NCBI RefSeq assembly: GCF_021018805.1
Contig: NC_086283.1
Coordinates: 10,925,162-10,989,161, forward strand
Reading direction: 5' to 3'
Source of the DNA: Prinia subflava
Lineage: Eukaryota; Chordata; Aves; Passeriformes; Cisticolidae
Length of the DNA stretch: 64,000 bases
How positions within the stretch are numbered: position 1 is the stretch's first letter; each line of letters opens with the position of its first letter. Below the pieces are notes generated by a model that did no database searches, was not told the DNA's origin, and worked only from the letters and a program-made list of their open reading frames with translations. Below are positions 1 through 12,000 of this stretch, one piece after another. The position numbers and the translations under genes were made by a program.

Positions 1-632
1 AGGACCTGGGGGTGCTGGTGACAACAGCTGAACGTGAGCCCGCTGTGCCCAGGGGCCAGGGAGGCCAAGGGCGTCCTGGCCTGTATCAGCCACAGTGCGG
101 CCAGCAGGAGCAGGGCAGGGATTGTCCCCCTGTGCTCTGCACCTCGAGAGCTGTGTCCAGTCCTGGGCCCCTCACTACAAGAAGGGCATTGAGGGGCTGG
201 AGCGTGTCCAGAGAAGGGAACAGAGCTGGGGAAGGCTCTAGAGGGAACTCCTATGAGGGAACGGCTGAAAGAGTTGGGAACGTTCATGCCTGCAGTCTTT
301 ACTCCTGTATATAACTCCCTGAATGGATGTTCTAGTAAGGTGTGGGTCAATCTCTTCTCCCAAGCAAGTAGTGAAAGGATGAGAGGAAATTACCTCAAGC
401 TGCCCTCACAAGGCGAGGTTCAGGTTGGATATCAGGAAGAATTTATTCACTGAAAGGGTTATCAGCATTGGAACAGACTGCTCAGGGAAGTGATGGAGTC
501 ATGATCCCTGGAACTGTTCAAGAAAAAACTGGATGTGGCACTTGGCCATGGCCTATTTAACATGGTGGTGTTCAGTTGAAGACTGGACTTCATGTTCTTG
601 GAGGTCTTTTCCAACCTTAATGATTCTAGGAT
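1..632 (+). mobile_element. CR1 LINE, 3' fragment (sense, degraded)
   Basis: This is the tail of a CR1 non-LTR retrotransposon, cut on the left by the window edge. In the reading frame of the CR1 ORF2 C-terminus one sees D-L-G-V-L-V near base 3 and the decayed equivalent of the conserved segments around CAGTGCGGCCAGCAGGAGC (bases 92-110) and CCTCACTACAAGAAGGGCATTGA (around 170-193). The 3' part keeps the hallmark TTGGATATCAGGAAGAATTT (425-444), GGAACAGACTGCTCAGGGAAGTGATGGAGTC (around 471-501) and TTCCAACCTTAATGATTCTAGGATT (around 610-632). Several frameshifts and an apparent internal deletion near 285-315 make it non-coding. A 100-codon frame over 12-314 and a 66-codon frame over 253-453 are by-products of this element. 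CR1 is the dominant LINE of birds and typically survives only as such 5'-truncated tails. Confidence 0.93.
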
Positions 633-1132
633 TAATAATAATAGCTAATTAATATGAATTAACTGACTAGTCTATTTTAAGCAGTATATAGTACTTACTG
701 CAGTGGGGCAGCCTCACCACAGCTCTGTGTTTCAGTACAGCTTTCCTTCCCTGTGCTGTGCGAGATACCCATCGTGTAGACAAAAATACAATTCCCTGGT
801 GGTTAATTTGTAAGAATTGATGCAGTCCTCTTCTAAGCAAATTCTCCATCACATCATAGATCATGAATCTTAAATTTTGTTACTGGGAATACTCAGTTCT
901 GGTACTGATAGCATGCAAGCACTGAGGGATGTCAGTTTGTGTTGATAGCTGTGCTGCCTGCTCTATTTCATCTTAGACCATGGGATTTTGGAATATTAGA
1001 GCCACATGTAGGTTCACCCACGGATAACACTCATCTGCTAATAAACAGTATAAATTATAAATAAGCTACTTGATGGCTTTCTAGTAACAAAATTAATGCT
1101 ACTTTAAGTGAGAAAAAACCCACAAAACTAGC
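633..1132. other. Unique AT-rich sequence, no gene seen
   Basis: Between the CR1 tail and the first solo LTR there is ordinary AT-rich DNA. The longest open frame is 65 codons on the minus strand (667-864), with no recognisable domain. I see no repeat or regulatory structure here. Confidence 0.6.
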
Positions 1133-1138
1133 ATGAAG
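1133..1138. repeat. Target-site duplication ATGAAG, left copy
   Basis: The six bases ATGAAG precede the LTR that begins TGTTGCC at 1139. The same six bases follow the LTR at 1472-1477. A 6-bp duplication is what class II (ERVK-like) and alpharetroviral integrases leave. Confidence 0.88.
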
Positions 1139-1471
1139 TGTTGCCATGAGGTTTTTCTTAGTTCACTGAGCGTTCGTGTTGAAGGAGAGACGTGCAGTTT
1201 CTCCCGCTGGTTAATGTAAACACTGGCCATGTTTTGCTAACTGTCTTTCATTGTTTACATATTTCTAGTTGGGAGGAGAAAGGTGACAGTTAGCTTGACC
1301 AGTGTGGATTGGGAGGTGGGGATTCCATCCCCCAATCGATGGACATTATAGGAAATGTATAAAAGTGCCTTTGTAAATAAACCCGGGGGCTTCCTGCTTC
1401 CGGCCCTGACCTGCTCGCAACTCAGAAATGTCTCTCGAGTCCCTCTCTTACTGTCAGGCCCCACGGTGATA
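1139..1471 (+). mobile_element. Solo LTR, family A copy 1 (333 bp)
   Basis: A complete solo LTR in plus orientation. It starts TGTTGCCATG and ends CGGTGATA, the final ACA having apparently become ATA. A TATA box (TATAAAA, 1358-1364) lies just ahead of the polyadenylation signal AATAAA (1376-1381), giving a U3-R-U5 layout. It is flanked on both sides by ATGAAG. Two other copies of the same family lie at 16874-17211 (inverted) and 56660-56993. No internal gag, pol or env sequence lies next to it, so the provirus has recombined to a solo LTR. The open frames crossing it (minus strand 1255-1482, plus strand 1355-1588) look like chance. The 6-bp duplication suggests an ERVK-like class, which I infer rather than know. 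Confidence 0.92.
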
Positions 1472-1477
1472 ATGAAG
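1472..1477. repeat. Target-site duplication ATGAAG, right copy
   Basis: Perfect match to 1133-1138. It fixes the right end of family A copy 1 at 1471. Confidence 0.88.
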
Positions 1478-4400
1478 TGCAAAGCAAGAAAGTACTTTTC
1501 CCAGGAAAATAAGCTTTATCCTGTGCGCTGTGCTGGATCTTTGAGAAAATACAAAGCACTCCTGGTAAATCCTGACAAGCTCACTTAGGCTTTCAGAAGG
1601 TCTTTCTCTGATAAAGATGCCAAAGTCCTAATATGGGTATAACATAGAAGAAAAAGAATCTTTGCTCTACCTAATGACCTGAGGTCTTTCAGGTACGAAA
1701 TATTTGTAGAATTTACTGAAAAATAAAGTCTGGCATCAAGTACATTGTCTGCAGCTTTTTCAGAGTCATTGGGGCCCTTTGAGTAGATGCTCAGAGCATC
1801 TGAGCAGCTTTAGGAATGTGTATTAAGACAGAGGTTAGCCACTGCAGGTAAATGAATAATACTAATTCTGCTGTAAAATATGGGTGTTTTTAATCTGTCT
1901 TTATATCCAGTTCTCTGGCCATGCATTTAGAACTGCTGCTGGACTAGGAATGCCACATTAGTGACCATGTGAGCTAGATGGTGACTGTGAGAAAAGGGTC
2001 TGTTCAGGGCATTGCAACACTAGGCTGAGTCCTGAGAATACTGCAGGTAAGTTAAACATCTCTCTTAAGGAGCTAGAAAATTTCTGAGTCTCCATGATCA
2101 GGATACCCTCATTTTAATGAAATAACCTAAATGTAATTTGTATGATTATCAGAAAGCATTATCATCACAAAAAAAGCCAGAAAAGATTTGTTTGTGAGTG
2201 TCAGAATTTTATTTTTTTCTTTAGAAATCCATTCTTTGGCAATCCTAACATTCTCCATGGTTTAATTTTTAAGGCAATTCTTTCTATAGTACTCCTGCTG
2301 TCACTGTAACAATGCAAAGTAGTGATTAAATAGATATCTCCTGCTGGCTAAGACTCCTCTGAGATATGTTCTGGGATTGAATGCTATTCTATTTTTAAAT
2401 GTTGGGCAATTACATAGCAATAAATTAAATCTAAGAAATGCAGTAATGTTAAAACGCAAAAACCCCCCAGATTTCTAATTGCAGTAGAATAGCTAAAGAA
2501 AAAGGGGATTTTTGAACTCTGTTGCTAACAATGGTTTTTATTATGAGAGAAAACCATATGGATTTTGAATTAGATTATTGATATCTACACTTGGCTATTT
2601 CTGGTGGACACAAAAAGACACCTTTCTGATACTATTCACAGATATAGAAGTTTCCTTGAAAAATATTTTGTTTCTTTAGCTGTATTTAAATAATGATGTT
2701 GAAAGAGTAAATCAGTACTTGAATAAAAATGTCTTTAGGAATAGTTGATACACCCAGTTACCTCACTGGCACTCAAATAAGAGTTCCAGATGAAGGGGAG
2801 GCACTGGAGCTGCAGTAAGAACAATAATTATTATTTATAAGAACATGCCACAAAATAACCCTTAAAAGTGCTGAAAATTCAGAAAACTTCTAGACATACA
2901 TGACCCAGAAGTATCAGCCATGTTACAAATGTATGCAATTTTTGAATAATAGGACAGGAGATTGAATAACGAGGCAGTCATAACAAAGAAGTAAAACACA
3001 TTCAGGGAGCTCTTCACCCTCTCCTAGTGCTGCTCATGTGGCATCTTAGCAGGTTAGCACTGACAAAAAGTGCTAAGCTTCTTATTTCATGTCTTAGCAT
3101 TGTTGGAATGAGAAAATGTATCTGTGTGCACATATTTATATAGAAAAAAATATAAATATATATAAAAGAATTAACTGCCTGGAAGAAAATGATGATAGCA
3201 TTAGAGTTTTTTCCTTCCACAGTGTTACCCAAGTAATCAGAGGGCTCAGTAGCAACACTGACATTTCTTTCAGCTCATCATTAACCCTTCTCATTTGACA
3301 TTCCCAGCAATTAACCCTTGTGCCCTGAGACAAAGCATCACAGTGGGTGACAGAGACACCACTGCCAGCCCTAAAGCTGCTTGTGCCAAGGACTTTGGCA
3401 GTGGTGTTCCCCAGTCTGAGCATCGTGGCAGTCAGGGCTTGGGATCCTGGCTCTGTTGTTAACCTTCAGCTCTTTAACCTTCCCTGTGCTGTGCTCCCCT
3501 TTCCCCTCACATCTACCTTGCCCATTTAGGCAGTGATTTGCTCATGGGCATGCTCGTGTTGCTGTGTCAGCAACTGTGCTCTCTGTGTTGCCCTACCTCA
3601 ATCCTCCTCCCTCCTTGTCAGGGCCTGCAGCTGGTAATGAAACATGAAGAGAGAATTTGTGACACCTTTTTCTGAGATCAACTTTCATTTTCTGAATTAT
3701 TTAGATTTAGTTATGCATCCATAAATAGGGTGAAATCTACAATTCAATGCAATAAAGACGAAAGATATGAGAATTTTTCACTGATGCCTGAAGCTCTGTT
3801 GTTCCTTGCTCCTTTGGGCTGGGCAGGAGATACCTTCCAGTTGGTGCTGGTGAAGCTGGGCACCTGCTAGGGTGAGGCTTGTTGCTCCTTAATTCAGGAA
3901 AAGCATCTGCTCTTTAGATATACAACTTGGGAAGAGCAAGCATTTAAAGGAACTTCAACTAAATATTTGTGAAGGACAACATGTACTCTAAGCTCTACTC
4001 AAGTACAGTTTGAGCGTTGTGGCAAGGTCTAGGGACAATAAGGTGAGCTTTCTGTTGTCACAACAGCAGCTTGAGCACCATCAGAGCCAGCAGCAGATGT
4101 TCAGCCTTCTCTGTTTAGTGATGTGCGTGGCAGAGTCTCATTCAGTCCTGTGAAATGCCTGCTGCAGGACTTCCAAAGAAAGTACTGTCTAGGAGAATGT
4201 TTTGCCTTCCTGAGAACCTTACTGTGCTTTATCAAATGATAGTTAGATATTATATTGTTTTTAATTAATTTTATAAAAAAATTACTGGCTCAAGGGCTGG
4301 CAAATAAGAGGATTATGGAAAATGGGAAAATAATTGCTTGTTTCACCTGATTGCCATGAAGGTAAATTGAAAGTATACTATGAAGCACTTGGAATACAGA

Positions 4401-5827
4401 TTTCCATTTTCTGCTTTCAATTACTTTGTTAACTTGTGCTTTCTTTTTCCTTTTCCCTTCTTTTTAAATAGATACTCCTGTGTTTGTACTGCTTTAAAGT
4501 GTTCCACTGCTCAAAAGCTTACATTATTCCTCATAAAGCTCTTAAAACATAGTGCCCTTTTCTGTTTGATTTTAGAAGGCTTGAATGTCAATTCAGCTTT
4601 TCCTCAATTTCATAAATTGAAGTTTTCCGGCAACTAAGAGAAAGCCAAGCCAAAGTCATTGGTGAACGCTGCATTCCTCAGATGCAGATTTTGTTTGGTT
4701 AACTGTGATGAATTTGCCATTCTAAGCTATTGTATGTCGATCTTAATGCACATAGACAAGATTAAAACAAAGTAAAGTAATATAGGTAGAAGCAAAAAAG
4801 TTTTCATGATCACATAAAATTAAGCAACATTTATGAATTTTAGCACTGCTGACCAGAAGCATTTTGGTTTTGTGCAGTTTTTTTGTACTGTGGGAAAAAC
4901 TGTCTATATATAAATAATCCAGGATTAAGCCTGCCTAAAACATACACATGGAGGTGAAGGTGTTAGAGGAATCAAGAATCAAAAAGATGTAGATTCTCCC
5001 ACAGTTTTTATGGTTTTACTGACTTTGAATTTAGTTGTCTTTTAGGACATCTGAAACCCTTAATAAGCATGTCTTTCCCGTTATTGAAAATCTCAGAAAA
5101 ATTATATAAATGTATAGGTAGAGCCAGATGGATAAGTAACCATCCATGACAATCCAGCACATATTACTGATACTTGAGCCCACTGTCGCTAAACAACAAG
5201 AGAGAAGACAGAACAGTAACTTGTAACAATATCAAACTGCATCTTGAAGAGGTTCAGAGTCTTTGGTTAGAAACAGAACACACTTTCCCTAGTAAGTCAT
5301 TTGAACTCGTCATGTGCAATTTCTCGCTGGAGGTGAAGGAACAAAGTGCTTGTTCTTTGTTGGATGGGGTTTATTTGCCTTTTGCTGAGTGGTTTGATGA
5401 TAGCTAATAATTTGCAGATATGTGAGATCTAGGTTTCATGAGTGACACCCCTTTTTCTAGAGCAGCTTCTAGTAAAGAGAGAAGAAAGCTAAGACATCTA
5501 ACTGGTATTAGCATGATTCTTGGTGCATTTATGCATATTATGTATATTTAGTTTTGGCAGAAAGAACATGAGTTCATCAGTGAGTTTATATGTTTAAATG
5601 GTTTTCTTTGCCACTTTTTTTCTATATTTTCATTGTTATTTCTGTGCCTTACTTTTATGAAGCAGTAGAAGGAGAAGCATAAGGAGACACAGGCTAACTT
5701 ATCAATTACATTTTCAAATTAAGCTTGGGATACCTGAAAGTTTGAGGAAATTTACTGATAGAGGAACATAACTAAACCTTACTGTGAGTGTTGCTGTTTC
5801 AAGGTCATTAGAATCTGATCCTACTTT
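1478..5827. other. Unique AT-rich intergenic or intronic DNA
   Basis: There is no supportable gene over 4.3 kb. Open frames reach at most 95 codons (minus strand 3136-3423) and none shows a domain, signal peptide or family resemblance. An A/T-only patch lies around 3139-3167. Stop-rich sequence in all frames and frequent A/T runs are what neutral avian non-coding DNA looks like. Confidence 0.6.
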
Positions 5828-5832
5828 CCTTG

Positions 5833-6073
5833 TGTTAACTCCTCCTTTGACCCAAACCCTAAAGCTCCACCCCTACAACACCCTATAAAACCCCACGATT
5901 CGGCCCCTGTCGGGTCTCTCTGTTTTGCCCTCGCCTTCCTCGCCCTCCCCGGTCCTGGGGGAAATAAAAATGGATCCTTGTGCTTAACTAACAGAGGCTT
6001 ATCTCGTCTGCTTCCCCCGCCGGCAGCTGTACCTCCCTGGGCACGATGGTCACTGCTGCCCTACGATGCAACA
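5833..6073 (+). mobile_element. Compact solo LTR (241 bp)
   Basis: A short LTR starting TGTTAACTCC and ending GATGCAACA, so the termini form the inverted repeat TGTT...AACA. The promoter is clear: TATAAAA at 5884-5890, in a GC-rich pyrimidine context, followed by AATAAA at 5963-5968 and a GC-rich U5 of about 100 bp. The flanks are CCTTG (5828-5832) and CCTTA (6074-6078), a target duplication matching at four of five positions. It is unrelated in sequence to family A. No internal provirus sequence is adjacent. The class is uncertain, because a 4-bp duplication would suggest class I and a 5-bp one ERVL. Confidence 0.8.
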
Positions 6074-6078
6074 CCTTA

Positions 6079-8349
6079 CCAGCTAAAGCTCACAGGAAAA
6101 AGCTATTCCTTACTATGAGCCCCGTCCTTCTCAAAGAAAAATCATATGACATTTGGAATGTCTTTTAAGCTTTTGGAGCATTATCTGACTTGAGAGGAAA
6201 GAGCTGAGAAATAGGAGTCATAAATATTTTCCCTGCCCTTGCACTGACTTGCTGTATGACCTTGAGCAAGTGGCTTAGGCAAATATTTTAGGAGTTCTCC
6301 CTGATTTTGTATTCTTTGTTTGCTTTATCTAGATAATCTTTTTTTCAGGTGTAAGTTACCAAAGGAAAGAACGTGGAAACGATTGCTCTTTAACACCACG
6401 AGCAGCCAAAATGCTGGACAGCATTATTGAAAAAATGGTGCATTAAACTCTGCCTCAGTTATGCCATCTCTAAAAGAGGGAAAGTAATGTGGATACTAAA
6501 CTGCTCATGTTTAGAAAAGGAAAAATAATCTCTGCCCAAATGCAAAATATTATTTTATTTTAGGGTTTCTGACTGCTATGCATAACTCAGGGAATCTTCA
6601 CATTCTCATGAATCTATCTTCTGTTTCACCTCCTGCAAAAGGGAAAACTTTGGCATGCTCAACTATGCCTTAAAGGCAGTGCTGCCTCTGGGATCTCACA
6701 TTAACATAATGATAAATGTGCTGTGTATTGCTTGAAAATGCCGCGTGCCAACGTGTCCGAGTATGTTTTCCCTGCACAACTCTTGATTAGCATCTTATTT
6801 ACATAGTGGCAGGAAAAGGACTCTGAGAAAGACCTACAAATATGTATTACGTATTAGTATGTTCTTCTCTAAGGCCAGGTTCCAAAAGCAGCTCTCTGGT
6901 GACATGTCCTTCAGAGCTAGTAGGTAACACACTTTGAAGTACTGAGCCCACATGAGTTTCAGCAAGTAGGAGCAGTGCTGATGCACTTTCCCATCTTATA
7001 CTAGTGTTGGATTTTCTGTATAATCAAGACTCAATACATACCTTGGGCAAAACTAGTTTACCACATTCTCTGGTATGTTACAGGACAAAATAGCTAACTT
7101 TAGTGGAATTTTCTTCAGTTTCATCCATTCAAGTAGTATGAAAATGTGGAAGAAAATAGTGGAAGCAATTAAGATCACTATCAATTTGTTTCTCATTGCT
7201 TTTGCTTATGTTTGATTGAAACGCATTCTTTGCTTTGGTTTTGTTTGCTTGTTTGTTTTAAAGAAATTTTCTGCTTTTCCAGTATTTCAAATTATTCAGA
7301 ACCTCCACATTCTTGATACCTATTTTAGCAGGGGTAAGCATGACAGAATATGTGTGCAGTTAAAAAGCCACTGAAATGATACTTGCTATTCCTTCTATAT
7401 AAATTAAAAATACTGTTGATACTGTAATTTATACTTGTGCAGTGCTTAGAAACCCTTGTTATTAGAAAGGCTTCAGGCTAGCAACTGTATAGATCTATCA
7501 CTCTATCCTATTGAACTGAGTCAAGATAAATTTCAAGATACAACATACAAATAATATGAACAGGTAGGAGGAACCTGCAAAGAATGCATGGCCAAAATTA
7601 TTAAGAAAATTGTATCACTTGAACCGACTAAACAATCTTGTGGCATCGTAGAAAGTTAAGTATATATTTTCACATCTGAGAATAGATGTGAAAGAAATTA
7701 ATGAAGTAGCCATTTCTAAGGCAAATGCCATTTTCAGGAAGATGCTGCTTATTTAAGATATACTTTATCAAAACCATTGAAAAGGCTGTTGCAGCACTTG
7801 AGATGTGATCAGAGTAGATGAGCTAATAAGGCATTTAGAGAAACAAAAAACCTTTTGTCTTAGAGTTTATGATTTAAGGACAAAAAAACCTCTCAAACCC
7901 TTCTCTGAAGCAGACATAGCCTGGATGCCATGCCTGGAGATGCCAGATTGGAAAAGAATATGAAAGGAAGGAGAGTGTTATGAGTCACCATCTTTTGGAG
8001 AGGGCATAGCAGAGTTTGAAGAGGAAGATTAGATAATCCAATTTGTTCTTTCTGAGTTTTATATGAAAACTGGAAAAAAAAAGTGGGGTGACCAGCACAA
8101 ACTAAAATTGCAGTTTAGAGGAAAGAACTCTAGAAAGGAGATAAAGGTTTCTGAACCATTAGAATAGAGTTAGGAGATTAATTCATGCTTTCATTGGCTT
8201 TTACAAATGGCTCTGAGCAAAAAATTGGTTTAGGCTATGATAAATATTATTTTGAATGTTACAACACACTAATATCACCTCAAGCTATGACTGTAAATTC
8301 AATTGTTGATATTAAATGTCTGGAGGTTGTTATTTTAATCACCTCTGCA
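6079..8349. other. Unique sequence, no gene seen
   Basis: AT-rich DNA with no convincing coding potential. The only long frame reaching this area (8185-8517, 110 codons) runs into the neighbouring LTR and is rejected. I see no other repeat. Confidence 0.55.
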
Positions 8350-8354
8350 GAGGA
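8350..8354. repeat. Target-site duplication GAGGA, left copy
   Basis: GAGGA directly precedes TGTCTTGG at 8355 and recurs at 9007-9011 directly after CCAAGACA. Five-base duplications are typical of ERVL (class III) integration. Confidence 0.85.
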
Positions 8355-9006
8355 TGTCTTGGTTTGGAAAGACAGGTATCTGTCAGGGAAAACCGAAGTT
8401 TATCTTGGCATGGAGAATGTAAAAACCCCCTCCCTCCAAATTATTACAATTTTGCAATTAGGAGCTTTCAGGCAAAAATATGGGAATAGTAATAACAGTT
8501 GTTTAGTAGGAATATAAAAAAAAAAAAACAACAAACCAAATGCAGTAGTATAAAAACAAGCAAACAAACAAAAGTCCTAGAAAACCCTGACAGAGTCAGA
8601 GATATGACCTGACACCCTGTTCTTAGGGTGTTGGAAGCCCAAATAAGTCTTCCTAGAGTAACAGATGTTGTTCTGTGGAGTAGAGATGATCCTGGCGAGA
8701 TGGGTCTGGTCTTCCTCCAAGAATTCAGTAGAAAACCAGCTGCCTTAGTGTTTGGGATTGCAGGTTTTATGCTGGTGGAAAGGCTTTGGCTCCTCCCACT
8801 GACTGGAGCATCTCACAATGGAATGAGGTAATGTTGTCAGTCATGTGAGAGGCCTTGAATGGCCCATTCACAGGTGATGTCCTTCAGAGGAGGATGGGTG
8901 GGGGAGTAGGATGGGTGCAGGAGGAGAGAAGAACAATAGCTCCCAACAGGTTTCAATAGATGAAAATAGAATACACATTTTTGGTTACATTTTCCAACCC
9001 AAGACA
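8355..9006 (-). mobile_element. ERVL-type solo LTR (652 bp)
   Basis: The element is bounded by the perfect terminal inverted repeat TGTCTTGG / CCAAGACA and by GAGGA on both sides. The minus orientation is inferred from a TATA-like ATAAAA on that strand (complement of 8765-8770); I found no canonical AATAAA downstream on the minus strand, so the polyadenylation signal has probably mutated. Inside is a short hairpin, ACACCCT...AGGGTGT near 8610-8630, and a run of A's at about 8516-8528 followed by AAC-rich sequence. The general pattern recalls long ERVL LTRs of passerines, but the family name needs a library search. It carries no coding sequence. Confidence 0.85.
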
Positions 9007-9011
9007 GAGGA
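9007..9011. repeat. Target-site duplication GAGGA, right copy
   Basis: Perfect match to 8350-8354. It sets the right boundary of the 652-bp LTR. Confidence 0.85.
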
Positions 9012-12000
9012 CTATCTCAGGGAAGTTCTACTCTGATGTTGAATGTTACTGGTTCCTACTGGCAACTATGAATTCTGAAACTAAAATAGTTCAGCTCAGA
9101 AAATCTGGAGAGCTGCCAGAACCAGCTGAATTCAGTGGATCAAATTCTGCTGCTTTTATACATGAGGAGCCATGTTGACTTCATTAGGGTCTCATGTGTA
9201 TAACACAATACTTTCTTACAATATGATTATATCAGGAAACTGGGATTCAGCTGTAGCTGATTTATTATTGCATGAGATATCAGTTTGCCTGCAACATACC
9301 TGTCAATAACACCTTGAAATAAAAAAAAAAGTAATAACACCTGGAAAGAAAATAATTTTGGAAGACAGATGACGGTTTTGGAAAAGAAATAAATTAAACG
9401 GACAAGAGTGAAAAACTGATAAAAATGTCAAAGCAAAGTGCCAGGGCCTGACTGTGAGGCTTAACATTGTTGCTGCCCTCTCACTGATGGCTTGACTTAG
9501 CAGCACGCTGAGGAATTTAAAATGCAGCAATAGCTGAAACAGGGTCATTACAGACAGCAAGTGGAATTTGTCAGGCACAAGTTGAGCACTCTCTCAAATC
9601 CTTGATGTTTTAGCTTTGGTTTTTAGTTGGTATGCAGGTGGGCCAACCCTGGTATTTCAGACCTGAAGCTGATGTGTCTGCTTCCAGGCACAGAGACCTA
9701 CCGTGTGTTGTGCTTCTGCAGTTTTTGCTCAAGCTTGCTCTAGACAGCCAGCCTACAGAGATAGACTCTCATCTTGCATCACTAACAGGGCTGAGAACTC
9801 AACTTCAAGGAGTTCTTGCAAGAGCTGTTTTAAATTGATTACTGTGCTGTTCAGAGGCTGTGGTTACACAGTGCTCATTAGTGACAACTAAAGCACTGAA
9901 TAAAGCAGACCTGTCACACTTCCTGCCTTCAGAAAGACAGATAAATTAGTCTGGGCAGAGTGCCACCCTAGTCTAGTTCTATTATTCCCAGTAGCTGAAC
10001 TAGCTCCGAGAGCTAGCTCGGGTATCCCTTCAGGAGAGGAGAGCACACTGTCCAGATGTCTCCTGTGCAGACAAACAGTTTATAATACTCTGAATTGACT
10101 TTGCCTGCTCTACTTCAGTTAAAACATTCTGGCAACTCAAAATAATACGCTAAAAGTAACAAGTTTTGCTTTTTTTGGTGGCTGTACTGTACAGGAGACC
10201 TACTGCAGTGCAAATGGTTGGGTGGCCTTTAACCTTTCCAGCTGGCTCTATTACTCAGTCAGGTTCCTTCTGAGGTGCACTCATCTGTCTTCTGGCCCTG
10301 GGGGCTGGTGTAAGTGCAGCACTGTCTCAGGGGAGCTCAGGATGGGGGCTCTGGACCCAGCCCATGTCAGCTAGTGCAGAGCCTGACATTGAGGGAAGAA
10401 AGGACGGGGTTTCTTGCTGCTCTTTCTTTCTGTGCCAGGCTACAGCTGGACCCAGAGAGGGGCCATCAAACTGAGTTGATGTAAAAGCTGTAGGATGCCT
10501 TTACTCATCTTTTCAATGATGCTGTATCTCCACAAATGTTATAAAAGTGTTAGCAACAGGTTAGCCATAGATTTCTAATTTTACTATAAAGTTTATATGC
10601 TAATTCACCCAGACAACCAAGGGAAATTTATGCAGGAAATAGTTTCTCAGAAACTGTTTTCCCTTCCCACCAATACTTTATTACATGTTTTCTCACCTCC
10701 AATATCAAGATACAATCCGAATATTCACAGTAATATCTTCTTTTTCTCCCTCTGGCCCTGGAATATGAGTGAAAGAAGAATCCGAGAGAAGGACAGACTG
10801 TCTAGAATTTCTGTAGGTTCAGCCAGGGGTTTGGCTTAGCAACAGTTTGCACCAAGGCAGACAAATCACAGCTACTTTATACAGGGTGGGAGATCTCCAA
10901 AACAAGGGACTTATTTGCTTCACAGGAGTTTGGCCTTGAAAGCTTATGCTCTATTGAGTGGTAGGAGAAATTGAAAAATTGTTTCCCATTTCCTAAGGAA
11001 ATGCTTGTCCTATGCCCATGTTTTGGCTGGGTAAGACCATCAGCTGGCATTTTCTGATGATACATAACATGCTTGGACACACCTCAGCAACAGGAAGCAG
11101 GACAGGACATCATCCAGAAACCTTTTGCTCTTGATGTGCGTGTGCAATGGTCATGGCATTGGAGAGATAAATGAAGAAATACAGGCAAAACTGACATTAG
11201 CCCTTATTAGCCTTCTGGATCACTGGTCAACATGGCCCTTACCCAACCATGTTTGGTCTGGCTGAAACATTTGGTCTTGTGGATAAACAGTGAAACTAGG
11301 GGCCTCTGGTAAACTTTAACAGAATAAACCTAAATTCTCTATTATTTAAATATCCAGGTAGTTCAGTTTTTAGACACAGCTGATGAATTTTAGAAAGCTG
11401 GGCAATTTTACGCAGGAGTCCTTGACCAAGACCCACATTGCTCCAGTGTGTGAATGGGCAGGAAGGGCCTTAGAGAACACAGCAGGGTTACAGCAATCTC
11501 TCATAACAATATACATTCAGGAAAGAATCAAAAATCAACTCTAAGCTAAAGTGGACTCTTTGTAGCACTCCTACTGACTCACTGGAGACTCACAAGACTC
11601 TTACCAAATGCTGTTAAAATAAAATTTTCCACTTCAGCATCTTCTTCAACCAAAGGGAATTTAATCCACAGTAAAACTGAAAATATTCTTGTTCAGAAAA
11701 TAGTCATCATTGATTTCCCTGCATTTCTGAAGGCATTGTCCTTGATGCTGCCCACTGGTCTGTGCTGTGAATAATTGTTCATGATTGCTACTGAGTAAGT
11801 CGATGTTGCAAAAGTGTCAAGCAGGGAATGCTTTATTATTATAACCATTTGGTTAGATGAAGTTGTTGCCACAAAGGATGTGTAGAAACTAAGATATCCT
11901 GTTAAAATGATACCAGGTTCATCAATCTAGAATTTGGGGGTTAACTAATTAGCATGTAAGGTACTCTTAAAGAGCAATGCACTCCCATTTGTAAGTAACC

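Noticed and set aside
12..314. 100-codon frame at the left end
   Set aside because: It is in the wrong frame of a frameshifted CR1 ORF2 tail.
8185..8517. 110-codon plus frame
   Set aside because: It crosses the left border of a precisely bounded LTR at 8355, so it is half unique DNA and half LTR.
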